A stretch of DNA of 64,000 nt from assembly GCA_021014325.1 (NCBI GenBank), contig CM037474.1, forward strand, positions 4,220,488 through 4,284,487, given 5' to 3'. The notes under the pieces were generated by a model. It had not been told where the DNA came from, ran no database searches, and saw nothing but the letters and a program-made list of their open reading frames with translations. This DNA comes from Plazaster borealis. Its lineage: Eukaryota > Echinodermata > Asteroidea > Forcipulatida > Labidiasteridae. Shown in pieces: positions 11,287 to 39,331 of the stretch. Every line of letters begins with the position of its first letter. Positions within the stretch are counted from its first letter, which is position 1. Both the position numbers and the translations under genes were made by a program.

Positions 11287-12168
11287 ACGCGCACAAACAG
11301 AGGATGTTAACATGTTTGGATAAAGCATGGAGGTAGATTAAAGGGCCTTCGCATGTTTGTCATGACGAAAATATAAATAGAACAACAAGCAATGGCAGCC
11401 GTTTAAAAAATGTGGCAATATTGGGTTTTAATCAAATAATGACGTATAATAATAATCGGCCTATCACCGGCACTATCCCATTCTTTAATAAACCTGATGA
11501 AACCAAACAATATTTGTTCTAGCTTGTGTTATTGTCAGCTATTAGAGTGAAACTGTTTTTCATGCGTATATATGAGCGCAGCGAAGGAGCATGAAATGCT
11601 TGTTATTCTACCAATGCTTGTGTAGCACAGCTGCCGTTGTATGATACCGGTTCGGATGTTCTTTTTAAGCTTCCTTATTTATGTACCACCTCTGCATAAC
11701 GATTCAAGACATATGTATACGTGGGAGGGTGTTGATCTCTCCTCCGTGATGTCACATAATCAACTCAAGGATTGAGATGATGCCGAGAGAATGGGATCCT
11801 CGCCCTATGTCAATAACCCCTAGATCAATAGGTAATCAATGTAAACACACTTCCATCTGGATATACATCGAACAGGATTTAGTTTAGTCATGGTTTAGCA
11901 TTGTCAGTCACGTCAAGGGGTTGTTTTCAACAGTCGACACCGTACGGCTAGAGGGATCATCAAGTACTTCTGCCACCTCCGCCCCCCTGCTTTGATCTAG
12001 TTTGCTGCATCAATACAAATTGGACGTGTTTTGCGTTCAGCACGTTTCGGCGCCACTGCGCGGGAAAAGTCTGTATTATCGAGATTATCATGCGCTAAAT
12101 ATCGGATAGGTTAGAACGAGGTCATCGTCGGTGTCCTCAGTCTATGTTTAGAAATCTCAACTCGTTAA

Positions 12169-12537
12169 AGGCACTGAACACGTTTGGAAATTGTCAAAGA
12201 CCAGTGTTCTGACTTGGTGTATCCCAACATATGCATTAAATAACAAGCCTGTGAAAATTTGGGCTCAATTGGTCATCGAAGTTGCAAGAAAATGATGAAA
12301 TAAAGAAACACCCTTGTTGTACAAATTTGTGTGCTTTCAGATAGGAATAAAAACTTCTTGCAAGAAGTATTTTATTATTTTAGTGAGAAATTACCTCTTT
12401 CTCAAAAACTACGTTACTTCAGAGGGAGTCGTTTCCTGCAATGTTTTATACTATCAACAGCTCTCCGTTGCTTGTTACCAAGTAAGTTTTTATGCTAAAA
12501 TTTGTTTTGAGTTATTACCAAACGTGTACGATACCTT
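12169..12537. mobile_element. TTAA MITE, family A
   Basis: Begins AGGCACTGAACACGTTTGG after TTAA (12165-12168) and ends CCAAACGTGTACGATACC before TTAA (12538-12541). Same interior as 7075-7451. Confidence 0.85.
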
Positions 12538-12541
12538 TTAA

Positions 12542-13164
12542 AGATTTAACGGGTAATGAACATAATATGTGGATTTCATTTTTCGGGAACGTACGCCATT
12601 AGGTTTTCTCGTCGGAAACCGTCGGAGTGTGTGAATCTTAAATCTGAGAAAACTCTATATGAAAACCTAAAAAACCCAGCAACAGCTGATTTCGGTTGTT
12701 AAAACCAAAATTAAGGACGTACAGTGTGTTTACATTCTGAAAATCGGCGTGGTTTTTCACTATTTTCTCCTGACTCACTCAAGGGATTAAGCCCAAATTT
12801 GCACAGCTTTGTTATTTCATGTGTATGGTTGATCACACAAAACATGAACACAATCTGCGACTATGTTGTCAGCTGTATCAATCCTGCATGTGTATAACAC
12901 GTTTAGCGACTGTTTGTTTTACATTATCCATAACCACTTCAGTTAAACAGATGCAAATCGTTTCAACTTTTACCGACAGAACTTCATCCAAAGACACCCT
13001 TTACATAGGTAAATATTACATTATTTTGCAGACATGACAAACGACGTACTTCCAAGTAACAAAAAACCTATTTGACTGGAAGTAAATATCATTCCCAAGT
13101 AGTCAGTGTAATCGTTTCGCCAGTGAAATCGTTTGAACGTGTGAGTTTTAACACAGTTTAAACT
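12542..13164. other. Non-coding, with diverged family D fragments
   Basis: Part of this stretch (about 12690-13000) resembles the interior of family D MITEs in reverse, for example GTTGATCACACAAAACATGAACA. No gene is seen. Confidence 0.4.
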
Positions 13165-13520
13165 AAGGTATCGTACACGTTTGGTAATTACTCAAAACAA
13201 ATATTAGCATAAAAACTTACTTGGTAACAAGCAACGGAGAGCTGTTGATAGTATAAAACATTGTAAGAAACGACTCCCTCTGAAGTAACGTAGTTTTTTG
13301 AGAAAGAGGTAATTTCTCACTAAAATAATCAAAACTTCTTGCAAGAAGTTTTTATTCCTATCTGAAAGCACCCAAATTTGTACAACAAGGGTGTTTTTTC
13401 GTTCATTATTTTCTTGCAACTTCGATGACCAATTGAGCCCAAATTTTCACAGGCTTGTTATTTTATGCACACCAAGTGAGAACACTGGTCTTTGACAATT
13501 TCCAAACGTGTTCAGTGCCT
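13165..13520. mobile_element. TTAA MITE, family A, inverted
   Basis: This copy is in the opposite orientation to its neighbour at 12169. The right end is followed by TTAA (13521-13524); the left junction has drifted (TTTAAACTAAGG). Confidence 0.8.
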
Positions 13521-14138
13521 TTAAAATCGTCACCAAATGCTCTCGTTTTTCTCGGCAGTCAACTGACAAATGTACACAGGTTGTTGGAACGCTATTTAAT
13601 ATTAAATCCTATACCCCGCGTATCAACAATGATGTAGAGGTGTTTTTTTTACCGTCTGAAGGAATCGTGTGGAGCTGACGAAGCGTGAATTTAGAATTTC
13701 TCCTTCCTTTTTAGAATTTCTTCTCCCTACAACTTGCTCCATTATAGGTGTGATGTGCTTTGGGCATCGCCTCTAAATTGCTTTCATATACAAGTCAGCA
13801 GATGTGTGTTGGTACCCGGTACGAGATATAGACTTTTTAAAATCGGTTTTCAGTACTATAAACAAAATATTGTGTTTAGCCAGAGACCCCCCCCCTTGCA
13901 TTGGCCACCAACGCTGAAGTGTGCACGCTTGCACGCGCCTAGACTGGTCCCCTGTCTTTATCCGCAAGAATAAAGAGCACAACACTCAGCCAATGGTAGG
14001 TCTTCGGTGACCTCAGTGAGGGCGCTGTTTCAGTTGAGTTTGTGACGTCACAGGCGAGCGTTTTATACTACAATATGTAATGTTTTCAATTTTTCAACTC
14101 TCAAAGTACCATTTTTAATTTTGTTTAACCCCTTCCGG

Positions 14139-14344
14139 CACTCTTAAAACTCTCGGGTCAGAATTGACCCGGATTCAGGCTGATCCGGAGAATAGTTTAA
14201 AAACAGTTGACATTTAACTGGGATTTTGCGTCATTTTAAACCATTTCTGGGTCATTTTGACACAGATTCCGCGTCACATTGATCACGAAATGGGTCAGCC
14301 CCACGTGACCCAGATCTGTTTGGTCAATTCTGACCAGAAAGTGT
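14139..14344. mobile_element. GACCCGG-type MITE (no array)
   Basis: Begins CACTCTTAAAACTCTCGGG and ends in an imperfect reverse complement. It holds GGTCAGAATTGACCCGG and single copies of the TGGGTCA segments that are tandemly amplified in sister elements. It serves as the unexpanded reference for 8875-9399 and 53322-54205. Confidence 0.78.
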
Positions 14345-14381
14345 GCTACTGGCGGTGCATCGCTGTTAGTTGAACTATTAA

Positions 14382-14767
14382 AGGCATCGTACACGTTTCG
14401 TAATTGGAGTCTATTGTTTGTTTCAAATCTATATAGTTGTAGATATATACCATAAAACTAACCTGTGAAAATTTCATTTCAAAAGGTGGTAGCGTTTTTG
14501 AGATATTGCCGAAAGTCTGGAGCGGTTATTATGTCCACGCAGGAAGAATAATCTGCATTGGAATACACTCTGAGAAGCATTACGTGTAACACTTCTCAGA
14601 TTCAAATGTTTTGGGATAAAAATACAGATATTTTTCCATAACTGCAGTACTTCGAAGTGAAAAGTTTCTCAAAATGCATTATACTATCCAAAGCTGCTGT
14701 ACTTCTTACCAAGTAAGTTTTTATTGCAATTAATTATCAGAGTCATTACCGAACGAGTACGATTCCT
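14382..14767. mobile_element. TTAA MITE, family B
   Basis: Ends AGGCATCGTACACGTTTCG and CGAGTACGATTCCT, flanked by TTAA (14378-14381, 14768-14771). The termini resemble family A but the left interior differs; the right interior keeps the core TTACCAAGTAAGTTTTTAT. The same family recurs inverted at 51605-51995. Confidence 0.83.
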
Positions 14768-15217
14768 TTAACACAAAGATAGTAATAACAATACGTTACA
14801 AAAATAACTAGGTGGACAATAAATACATTCTGGGTTACAGAAGGCTTGGCTTAACAAATGAAATATTTAGAACTCCTAGGCTGTTTTTTTTTAAAGACCA
14901 CTAACATTTTTTTGGGGAAGAAATACACTGAAAAGGAATGCATCGGTTGCTAAGCATTGACCGACGGGAAATGTGACCTTTGGGACGATCAGCGTGAAAT
15001 GTCAATTTGTCCGCTAATTGCTCCTCTCGAGAATCGTCAAGGAGAAAAAGCTGCGAGAAAAAGGTGTGATCCGACCAACACAGACTTGTGTAAACTCACC
15101 GACCGTTCACCCTTTGACTCGTCAGGCACAGTGATAACTGAGGACGATCCAATCCATACAACTGCAACACATTCAAGATTACAAAAACATTTAGCCCTAC
15201 CGGTAGGTCCCGTGTAC

Positions 15218-15600
15218 TAGGGTTGGTAAAAGAACCCAGAACACTTATCATGGAAGAGTAGGGGTTAACCCCGGTGTTTCTGATTCACATATCAAGCACC
15301 CTTGTTTACAGGTTTCCTCAGGCTTGCGAGCCACAATGATTAAGTTCACTTATGAGGCATCCTTGGTTTCATAGGGGCTAGTGTGTATGGGCAATAGGGT
15401 TTTCAGTATCTATTGCGTGGGTTTTCCCCCACTGAGTGGGGGTTTTCTTCCCACATCTAAAACTGATAATTTCTTCAACATCTTATCTACGCATGTATCT
15501 TCAGGCCTACGAGTCACAGTGCTGGTTAGTAACCAGTGGTTACCTTTGAGGTTCCCTTGGTTTCATTCCCAGAAAGTTTGAAATTAACTATCTAGATAAA
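15218..15600 (+). mobile_element. SINE copies, tandem or composite
   Basis: One body segment (GGGGTTAACCCCGGTGTTTC, 15264) matches the minus-strand copy near 25835. A second (TTTTCTTCCCACATCTAAAAC, 15441) matches 510-720 and 55180-55443. It ends with (AAAT)n near 15597-15611. The A/B boxes of this copy are worn. Confidence 0.6.
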
Positions 15601-15611
15601 TAAATAAATAA

Positions 15612-16740
15612 ACATGAAAGGCCTCTAGAAACCACTCATCCAGAGGTTCCCTTTAAAGTTCACATTAATGATTAAAAGGAAGTCAATATTTGGATAACTT
15701 ATTAAGATGTTCTGTTGCCCAAACTTGTTGTTTCAGCCAAAGGAAGGATTATCGAGATGAGAAATATAATCAATCAAGACAGGTCTATAAGTCAAGCAAA
15801 GTCGAAGGCAAAGAGTTATGTCCCTAGCGTTCACGATCAAATCGTCTAATTTAATACGAGGTGCCAGTCTTAGAGAAGCTTAAGGGTGCACCCCGCTAAA
15901 TAGGGAGAAAACAGAGCGTCGGCCTCATTAATATTTTGTAGGCCCTCGAAATATTCTATATTAGACAGATTTGAGAGCCCAATAAAAGGGGTACAGTGTA
16001 CAAATTTTACCAAATTGTGACCTGATGTTGTTGACTTCCAACTTGAGGTATTTTGGGTGACAAAGGCCCCCCAAAATTGTCCTATTTGCCGAGAGGTTTA
16101 AGGAAATGTTTCAAGATTGGACAGGAACCTTTTAAAGGAACCTTTTAAGGGAACCTTTGGATGAGTGGTGTCTGTAGATTGGACGTTTGGAAAATTACAC
16201 TGGTGAAGGGGTGTTTTTATTTGGAGGGAGAATAACTTATATAGTTGACTAGTAAATTGTAAACGCTGATGGTGATTAACTCCTAGTACCAGCCTACTCT
16301 CATTTGTAAAAAAACAAAAAAACAAACAAATATTCTTTCATCATGACGATATACTGTCAACAATTAATGACTTAGCAATTAATCAGTACGAGTATTTGAT
16401 GCCAGGTAAAAGCGTTCAAAAACTATTGTGTTCATCCTTAAAAAAAATACTCGACATGTAAAAATTACCGGTATACTAGCCGTAAACGAGGCACTTAATG
16501 TTCCCTATATAGAGACCTGTCACTTCCCAACTTGAAATGACCCGTTATTCAATGACAATATTAACGACAATGTTAATATTAACGAAAAAGACGAAACTTG
16601 AACGTAAATAATTAGCCTTGGATATCTCCAGTCTTTGAATTTGAACCACGATTCTAGTCATTTACTGCAAGAGTCTTGAAAAACAAAACATCTTTTCAGC
16701 CAACTCGGGCGGTGCAGCGATGAGGGGGTTAACTATATCA
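15612..16740. other. Non-coding, no gene recognised
   Basis: The segment near 16635-16720 (TTTACTGCAAGAGTCTTGAAAA) recurs at the right edge of the window (63920-63980), so it is part of a dispersed repeat. Otherwise unassigned. Confidence 0.4.
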
Positions 16741-16862
16741 GGATCCAATTTCATGGCTCTGCTTACCGCGAAAATATGAACTTACGGTGCTCTGCAAAGC
16801 GTGTGATTCTATGGGCGGTAAGCGCATATTTTCACGGTAAGCAGAGCCATGAAATTGGGCCC
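16741..16862. mobile_element. Fold-back MITE, type 2
   Basis: Arms CCAATTTCATGGCTCTGCTT and its reverse complement enclose about 60 bp that also pair (GCGCATATTTTCACGG against CCGCGAAAATATGAAC). Sister copies are at 31186-31314 and 39081-39331. Confidence 0.85.
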
Positions 16863-18690
16863 TGATTGTAACCACATTCATAGCCAAAGTTATCGATTTT
16901 TTAAAAAATTAAATGGCGGCCATTTTGAAATCCAAGATGGCCGCTATCTGCCACACTTTAGATTTTGCCAACACGTTTTTTTGTTTTTTGTTCCTTTAGG
17001 ATCTAAAGAAGGCATCCGGCTAGGTGGGATCTTCTAATCATTAAAAGCCCATGGGACTTAATTTCATGCCTTATAAGCTCCCTGACTATACCACCATTGA
17101 ATGGAACAGAATTACGTTTTTTTTCCTTAACAGTGTGACCGAACGGGTCTATAAAATGTTACTTTTAACTCCGTTAAAATCACCAAACAGTCTTTTGGGT
17201 GCTTTTGATGATTTTCCCCGTCTTGTTGGACATTGAATTTCTCTTTAAGATTTGAGTATAAGGACTTTGAATGGTTAGAATTTTGACCTCAATGTAGCCG
17301 CCACAAAATGCCTAGATTGAAAATAGTGTAGACTTAAAGACTGCAATCCGTCTTGTTCCTTGTTTGCATTAGTAATAACTATAACACTAAAACCAGATCA
17401 GACTACTTCCCCCCGTCCAGCCTCGGTTTGGTTATAGTGATATGTCAAATGGGTTACTTTTTGAAATGACGAGTTTTAATAGCTTCGATAGACAGCAGTT
17501 GCGGCTAATTGGAGCATGAACATTCAATTGATTATTTAGGGAGATCATGCTAAATGGAGCATGAATACAGACGCAATATCGAAATGAATATTTAAACTCT
17601 ATGCCTACATGGCAAGAATGAAATATTGATTCGTCCTAAATTGGTATTCGCTCAAACCCGGTGATCCGTTTCCACTTATTAATAAGTCTACAGTCGTGCC
17701 TTCTTGCACGTTACCATGCATTACCTTAGCATGTCGACAGTAACAACTTAGCCTAAATAGACATTTATCATGCTGTCTGTCGCCATCTTGGTCATGTTCC
17801 CTGTATACAACAACATTAATGAAAGCTAATATTCATTGTACAAAAAGGAACCAGACTATTTCTCCCTCCAGCCTCGGCTTGGTTACATTGATTTGAACGG
17901 GAGAAAATCAAGATGGCTCCACCATGATAAAGGGCTATTGGAACATGGAGGAAGACATGTGATTATTTCATCCATAGGCCCTGGAAAGATCGGGGAACTT
18001 TGTTTTCTCTCGACGTTTCGATGAGTATACTTTATTCACCTTCAGGAGACGTCGACTATAGAAGATTAGAAATGCCCCCAGCATTTCTCAGAGACTAAGC
18101 TTTACAATGTGGTTTCGCAAACACTAGACATTTAATAAATCCCACTGTAGAGCTCCAAGGCTTAAATAGCCTCAGTATATGCTCCGTTGGGCTTCAGGTT
18201 TTGGCTAATGCTTACACTCAGTAAATTGCATACCACAATTGTCAATCGTAGTGTGACGAATCGTCTAATGAGACAAACGGGGGACGGCAAGTCCTAAATC
18301 ACGGAAGACTTAACCTTCACAGTAACGAAGAAAAAACTGCATATGTCACCGTGTTTCCGAACAACAAAACTAAAGGCGAACCCCGCGAAAATTACAAAGG
18401 ATAGCATTTTGCTGCGAGGGCGCTTTACAGTAAAAGACGTTACGCCATAAGCAAAAGTTACGTAACTGGTATATGCGTCGTCATAAAAGTAAACGCAAAA
18501 TGAATTTAAAGTATGGAGGGTTACTTCATACACTCGTCTGAATGGTAAATTGCACCCAGATAAGACCATAAATTTTTATTTAGTGTATAAAACCAAAAAG
18601 TAAATTACATTAAGGCATCCCGACCCGATAGTGGACAGTTAAAAAAAAAATGCTGCAAATTTGCGAAAGAACTTGTCGAAAACTGCTCAA
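16863..18690. other. Non-coding, dispersed repeats, no gene
   Basis: Contains a palindrome-like block GGCGGCCATTTTGAAATCC around 16914-16950. A repeat with CCAGCCTCGGTTTGGTTA occurs near 17416 and, as GCTTGG, near 17866; it recurs near 21975. No coding family is recognised. Confidence 0.4.
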
Positions 18691-18705
18691 GAATTTGTCG
18701 AAACT

Positions 18706-19007
18706 GCAGTGGAAACCAGTGGACACCTTGTGGAAACTCAAGCCGAAAAACTACAGTGGAAAACCAATGGACTGCTGGTGGAACTGGTTGGAAAACTGCA
18801 GTGGAAAAACAGTGGACAACTGGTGGAACTGGTTGGAAAAACTGCAGTGGAAAACCAGTGGACAACTGGTGGAACTGGTTGGAAAATTGCAGTGGAAAAA
18901 CAGTGGACAACTGGTGGAACTGGTTGGAAAAACTGCAGTGGAAAACCAGTGGACAACTGGTGGAACTGGTTGGAAAATTGCAGTGGAAAACCAGTGGACA
19001 ACTGGTT
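18706..19007. repeat. 45-bp minisatellite
   Basis: About six tandem copies of a 45-bp unit containing GTGGACAACTGGTGGAACTG and GGTTGGAAAACTGCAGTGGA. The first copies are divergent and the last four nearly identical. The period is a multiple of three, so several frames stay open on both strands; that is not evidence of a protein. Confidence 0.92.
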
Positions 19008-19697
19008 AAAAAACCATTTGTCACTCCGAGTTCAAGGATAGAAGCAAAATATCACAGCTTTATAGATAAGTATGTCTATATTAATGAAAGTAAATGTCAA
19101 GGTAGTAGGCGTTTTAATTGAGGGGAAATTGCCTAGGTATAAACAATTTGCTGACCAGCGTTTCCTTCAAGGGAACTTTGCGGATAGAAAGGAATTCAGT
19201 TTAAGACGTGTTTAAACGTACATGCACAATTATCTTAAAAGCAAATTAATATAGGGCAATTTTCTGTTTAGCGAAAGTACACACAAGGCAAGAAATTAGT
19301 GTCTCATTGATGTACTTAATTATCGTGATCAGAAGTGATTATTTTTCTGTCCTCCTCCCTCCTCCATATATAAAAAGGACAACGAAAAAGGAAAAAGAAA
19401 ACAGTTTACTATTCTTGCTGTGCATTCTGCATTCTCTACATCAGGCCGTAAAGTCATGCCACAAAAGTACACATAAACAAACTGTCTGAAACAAAAATTT
19501 GAAAATAGCAGCGTTCTGGGGATAAAGCATTCAAAGCGGTATAGGCCTACATTACTTTGTTTTAGCACTGAGTGCTACCAACTGCAACACACTGGAAAAC
19601 AGTATACTTGTTTGATCCAGAGAATAGGTTCAATGTGTGAAAAGGACCCGTCACCAGCGTACTGTCCTGGACCCGTGATCACTAGGACTGCATGGTA

Positions 19698-19976
19698 AAG
19701 ACCAGTATCCTCACTTGGTGTATCCAAGAAAATGTTGAAAGAAAAACCACCTTTGTTGTACAAATTTGTGTGCTTTCAGATAGGAATAAAGGGCTTCTTG
19801 CAAGAAGTATTTTATTATTTTAGTGAGAAATTACCTCTTTCTCAAAAACTACGTTACTTCAGAGGGAGTCGTTTCCTACAATGTTTTATACTATCAACAG
19901 CTCTCTGTTGCTCGTTACCAAGTCAGTTTTTATGTTAATATATATTTTGAGTAATTACCAAACGTGTACAGTGCCT
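19698..19976. mobile_element. TTAA MITE, family A, left-truncated
   Basis: Starts inside the element at AAAGACCAGTATCCTCACTT and ends CGTGTACAGTGCCT before TTAA (19977-19980). It is part of the tandem duplication. Confidence 0.8.
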
Positions 19977-20135
19977 TTAAACCAAAACGAAGCGAGTAGC
20001 GACACTGATTGATCGTGAGCAAGTCCTTGATGTACTCAGGTGCATGGAATGAATGTTCCTGTCTAATCCATGTACGGTACGTGGTCAGTGTTTTAAACGG
20101 ACTGAATGTCAACCCCTTCCACACACCCGCCTTAA

Positions 20136-20502
20136 AGGCAATGAACACGTTTGTTAATTGTCAAAGACCAGTGTTCTCACTTGGTGTATCCCAACAGTGC
20201 ATAAAATAACAAGCCTGTGAAAATTTGGGCTCAATTGGTCATCGAAGTTGCAAGAAAATAATGAAAGAAAAAACACCCTTGTTGTACAAATTTGTGTGCT
20301 TTCAGATAGGAATAAAGGGCTTCTTGCAAGAAGTATTTTATTATTTTAGTGAGAAATTACCTCTTTCTCAAAAACTACGTTACTTCAGAGGGAGTCGTTT
20401 CTCACAATGTTTTATACTACCAACAGCTCTCAGTTGCTCGTTACCAAGTCAGTTTTTATGTTAATATATATTTTGAGTAATTACCAAACGTGTACAGTGC
20501 CT
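20136..20502. mobile_element. TTAA MITE, family A
   Basis: Starts AGGCAATGAACACGTTTG after TTAA (20132-20135) and ends before TTAA (20503-20506). The shared sequence downstream matches that after the previous copy. Confidence 0.85.
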
Positions 20503-20668
20503 TTAAACCAGAACGAAGCGAGTAGCGACACTGATTGATCGTGAGCAAGTCCTTGATGTATTCAGGTGCATGGAATGAATGTTCCTGTCTAATTCATGTA
20601 CGGTACTTAATATCGTGGTCAGTGTTTTAAACGGACTGAATGTCAACCCCTTCCACACACCCGCCTTA

Positions 20669-20775
20669 AAGGTAGGGTCATTTCGAGAAAGGATTTCCTT
20701 CGAAGTAATATGGTTTGGAAAATTGTTCACCCAATAACATTTAATCTGAGAACTGGTTGTCCGTTTGCAAATGCT
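20669..20775. mobile_element. TTAA MITE, family C fragment
   Basis: AAAGGTAGGGTCATTTCG joins directly to the inverted interior of family C (TTTCCTTCGAAGTAATATGG), which looks like a rearranged or internally deleted copy. The rest, to 21100, is unassigned. Confidence 0.6.
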
Positions 20776-21100
20776 GCGGCCTCGCTATGCGGGGATGGAT
20801 AAATCACAAATAATTTCAAACAAATTCTGCTTTTACACTCGGCCAAACTGGACATACAATGTTTGCCAAAGTGTCATTACAAGAGTAACGCCCCTAAACA
20901 GCGCCCTCAAGTTGTCGGCAGTTGTCAGCTTTGCAACAGCTGCATTAAGTTTTCCTTCAAAATACCTTCTCCGATATTTAAGGTACCACATATTTTCTTT
21001 TCTAGTTGAGCTGCCATAAAGAGGGCAGGGCGGGAGGAAAATGTTTTCACTGGAGTTTGTGAGAATGAGGTGCGTGCTGAACGCCCTCACACCTGAAGCT

Positions 21101-21348
21101 TACTCTAAAAAATTCCTGGGTCCGAACCGACCCGGATCTCGTGTGCCACGGATCCTGACCAATATCTGGTTCAGTATGACCCGGAACCTCTGTCAAAATG
21201 ATCCGCAACTGTGTCAAACAGAGTCCGAGTCAAAATCCAATTAGTGTAACTACTTTCCTGGCCTGCTTGCATGACCCAGAAATGGCTCAGGCCCCCGGGA
21301 CCAGGAATCCTGGTCAATGCTGACACGAGCCGGGAGAATTTAGTGTGT
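21101..21348. mobile_element. GACCCGG-type MITE (no array)
   Basis: Starts TACTCTAAAAAATTCCTGGG and includes ACCCGGATCTCGTG; it ends in AGCCGGGAGAATTTAGTGTG. Single-copy interior. Confidence 0.7.
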
Positions 21349-21711
21349 AGCTTACAAATCGCAAGATCGTTAAAACAAACATAATTTAAAACTCGTACCC
21401 GAGATTTTACCCGAGATATCGTTCTTCTTGCATACGGTCTTTGACGCTGATTTCCCCCGCCATCCACAAATTCTCTAATTGCCCTTATAAAATATAACTA
21501 ATTCGACCTTCTGTAAATCAATGACATGGCGTCAGTAGGTTTTTTGCGTTAATTGCTTTTTAACGTAAACCGGAACAATTCTTTTGAATAGGGGGAAAAA
21601 ACCTGAAAAATTATATTTGTCCAAGGTTGAAACGCAGCGCTGCAATGAACCCAAGTAGAAATTCTAACAATGAAAAAAAAAAAGCACAACGGACATTGTT
21701 GTTTCTTATGA

Positions 21712-21905
21712 TTTCAAAGTATTCTACAGGGTTGGTAGAGCTGACAAAACAGTCGCAGACAGTGTTCATGTTTTGTTTGATCAACCATTTACATGAAATA
21801 ACAAACCTGTGAAAATTTTGGATTAATCCAAAGTGGGAGTCAGGAGAAAATAGTGAAAAACCATGCACAATTTTCAGCGTGTAAACACATTGTTTTTTAC
21901 TTTGC
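21712..21905. mobile_element. MITE, family D fragment
   Basis: Carries GGGTTGGTAGAGCTGACAAA, GTTCATGTTTTGTTTGATCA and AAACCATGCACAATTTTCAG, as in 22812-23180, 33539-34018 and 44278-44600. It is cut off by the dispersed repeat that contains CCAGCCTCGGTTTGGTTACA (21975). Confidence 0.7.
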
Positions 21906-22811
21906 CTGTATCCAATAACAGTAATGAATGCTAATATCCATCGAAATAAATGGAACAAGACTAATTTTTCTTCCAGCCTCGGTTTGGTTACAATGAATTG
22001 GATTGGAGAAAAACCCCGAAGATGGCCACACCGTGATAAGGGTCTATTGTTGCCATTTTTTAGTTACTGTTATCATTTATTCAATTATTTATGATTCTAC
22101 TTATAGTTGTTTGTGTATTTGTTCACTTGTTTCATCACTTAATTTTTCTTCGATGTTCATGTACTAATGTGTCGTTTTCATTTTGTTTGTAGAATATCCT
22201 GCATCCATTGCTGTGTTGATTGTTGTATTTTATATCTGTCAAAGTCAAACAATAAATAATAGTGATAATAACAAAAACAAATGCAAGTTAAACCTCACTT
22301 TTGCTCAACTCAATAAATAACCACACATTGTTACACCCTGTTTGCCTCTACACATCACAGAAGTCAATGACCAGAAATGGTGATCAAAGCATGAGAACAT
22401 TGTAATTATAGCACTTCATCTCAAGAGTCGATCTCAATTTCCTCCTCAGAGATGATGACTCATGATATCTTAAGATGCTCTACACACTGCAGTCCCCTAG
22501 ATTATCAGATGAAACTGTCCAAAGTGCTAATATTACATCGAGTCAGAGGGTCGAGGGCATCACCTTATTTGCATTAAGACACCTAAGGTGTCTTGTCATC
22601 ATTTTCTTTATCTTTTAATATCTCAAAGGGTCCTCAGATTTATCTTTAATCATATGGTAGATAATTGTAGCCACTTATCTGGATAAAACAAATTATCCTG
22701 AGGTTGTTTTTTACATTGTGAAAAGATTTTGGCTTCTTAAAAAAGAATTGTATTTTCTTTAAAAATTTTAATTTTTTAATTTTAAATTGTACATCCTGTA
22801 GCCTTTCTTAA

Positions 22812-23180
22812 AGATATTATACGGGATTGGTAGAGCTATTAGAACAGTCGTAGACAGTGTTCATGTTTTGTGTGATCAACCATATACATGAACAAACCTG
22901 TGAAAATTTGGGCTTATAATCCGTTGTGTGCGTCAGAAGAAAGTAGTGAAAAACCATGCACAATTTTCAGTATGTAAACACATTTTAATTTTTGTTGTAT
23001 CAACCGAAATCAGCTGTTGCATTTTTTTTATAGGTTTGCAGATACAGTTTTATCAAATTATGACTTTATTTCAGAGAGAAATATTTCACAGAAAAATGGT
23101 TGTAGTGTGAACTTCATAATCAATAAGCTTTCAGACTAAAATAAAACAATGATGTTTGTTATCACTATAGTATTGGTAAT
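22812..23180. mobile_element. MITE, family D copy
   Basis: Starts near GATATTATACGGGATTGG and shares the family interior, including TTTCAGAGAGAAATATTTC near the right side. It lies about 150 bp upstream of the first recognised CLCA exon. Confidence 0.7.
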
Positions 23181-23331
23181 ATCTTGTGATCAAAACTGAT
23201 TTCTTTAAAAAAATTATATTTATTCATGAAAATTCTTCAAAATTGTAGCAATGATTCTCATTACCATTTTTGCATAAGTTGTAATCATTTTATATTTTCT
23301 TGGGTTATTTTCTTTTTGAATATTTAGACAG

Positions 23332-38669
<15,338 letters not shown>

Positions 38670-38948
38670 GCTGACAGAACAGTTTTGTTTAAAACCCTGC
38701 AGTGAGGGCCGCTGTCAGCACGTGCTGACATATTTAAATGTTTCCTTTGTCTTAACCAAATCGTATACACTGGTCAGCTCATATGCCATAAGTTGGACCA
38801 TTCCACACGTCGTAGAGGGGGTGCCAATCAACATGTGTCGGTGATTTGGTTAGGAAGGGGCAGGACAAACCTCCGCCAGCATATTTTGTAGACCAAGACG
38901 ATACATCGTTTTGTCAATGGTAGATGAAACCAAATCATAAAACTTACA

Positions 38949-38954
38949 AATAAA
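38949..38954 (+). promoter_or_regulatory. Candidate polyadenylation signal of CLCA
   Basis: AATAAA lies 280 bases after the CLCA stop codon and is the first I see downstream. It is inside a dispersed element (38690-39076). Confidence 0.4.
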
Positions 38955-39080
38955 AGCTTAAATTAACCCAGGCATTACCCGGACATGTAAACAACACACC
39001 CAGATGAAAAAATGCAACACAAAACCCTCTTAACTTTATGGGAAAAGCTTGTCAGCATCTGCTGACGTTACAAACAAGCA

Positions 39081-39331
39081 GGGCCCAATTTCATGGCTCT
39101 GCTTACCGTAAGCAAAGAATCGGCGCTTACGGAAGCAGGGAATTCCGCGCTTACGTCAAGCGTATTTCACGGGTTAGCAGGGAATTTTTGCTTGTGCGCG
39201 TGCGTAGTCTACGTTACTGGGCATTCCACGCTTACACAGCTAGCACAGAATTTCGGCGCTTGCTCGGTAAGCGGAGAATGGTGATCGCAAGCGCCGAATT
39301 CGGCGGTAGGAAGAGCCATGAAATTGGGCCC
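39081..39331. mobile_element. Fold-back MITE, type 2 (long copy)
   Basis: Perfect arms GGGCCCAATTTCATGGCTCT ... reverse complement. The interior has many GCGCTTAC/GTAAGCG units, longer than in the other copies. Confidence 0.85.

Larger units (their letters stand above)
19690..20668. repeat. Tandem duplication of a MITE plus flank, period about 526 bp
   Basis: The block after the first family A copy (19981-20131: AACGAAGCGAGTAGCGACAC and onward) is repeated after the second copy (20507-20668). The second copy has a few extra bases (TTAATATC near 20607). Confidence 0.85.

Noticed and set aside
14957..15220. 87-codon open frame with mixed composition (start MTDGKCDLWDDQ)
   Set aside because: Composition is coding-like, but I recognise no family, it runs into a SINE body at its end, and there is no clear splice context. 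It could be a lone exon; left unannotated.
18294..18569. 91-codon minus-strand frame with hydrophobic stretches
   Set aside because: No family likeness and no supporting neighbouring exons.
18605..19121. Several overlapping open frames with Trp/Lys/Gly-rich repeats
   Set aside because: Same effect from a 45-bp minisatellite; no start context, domain or splice support.
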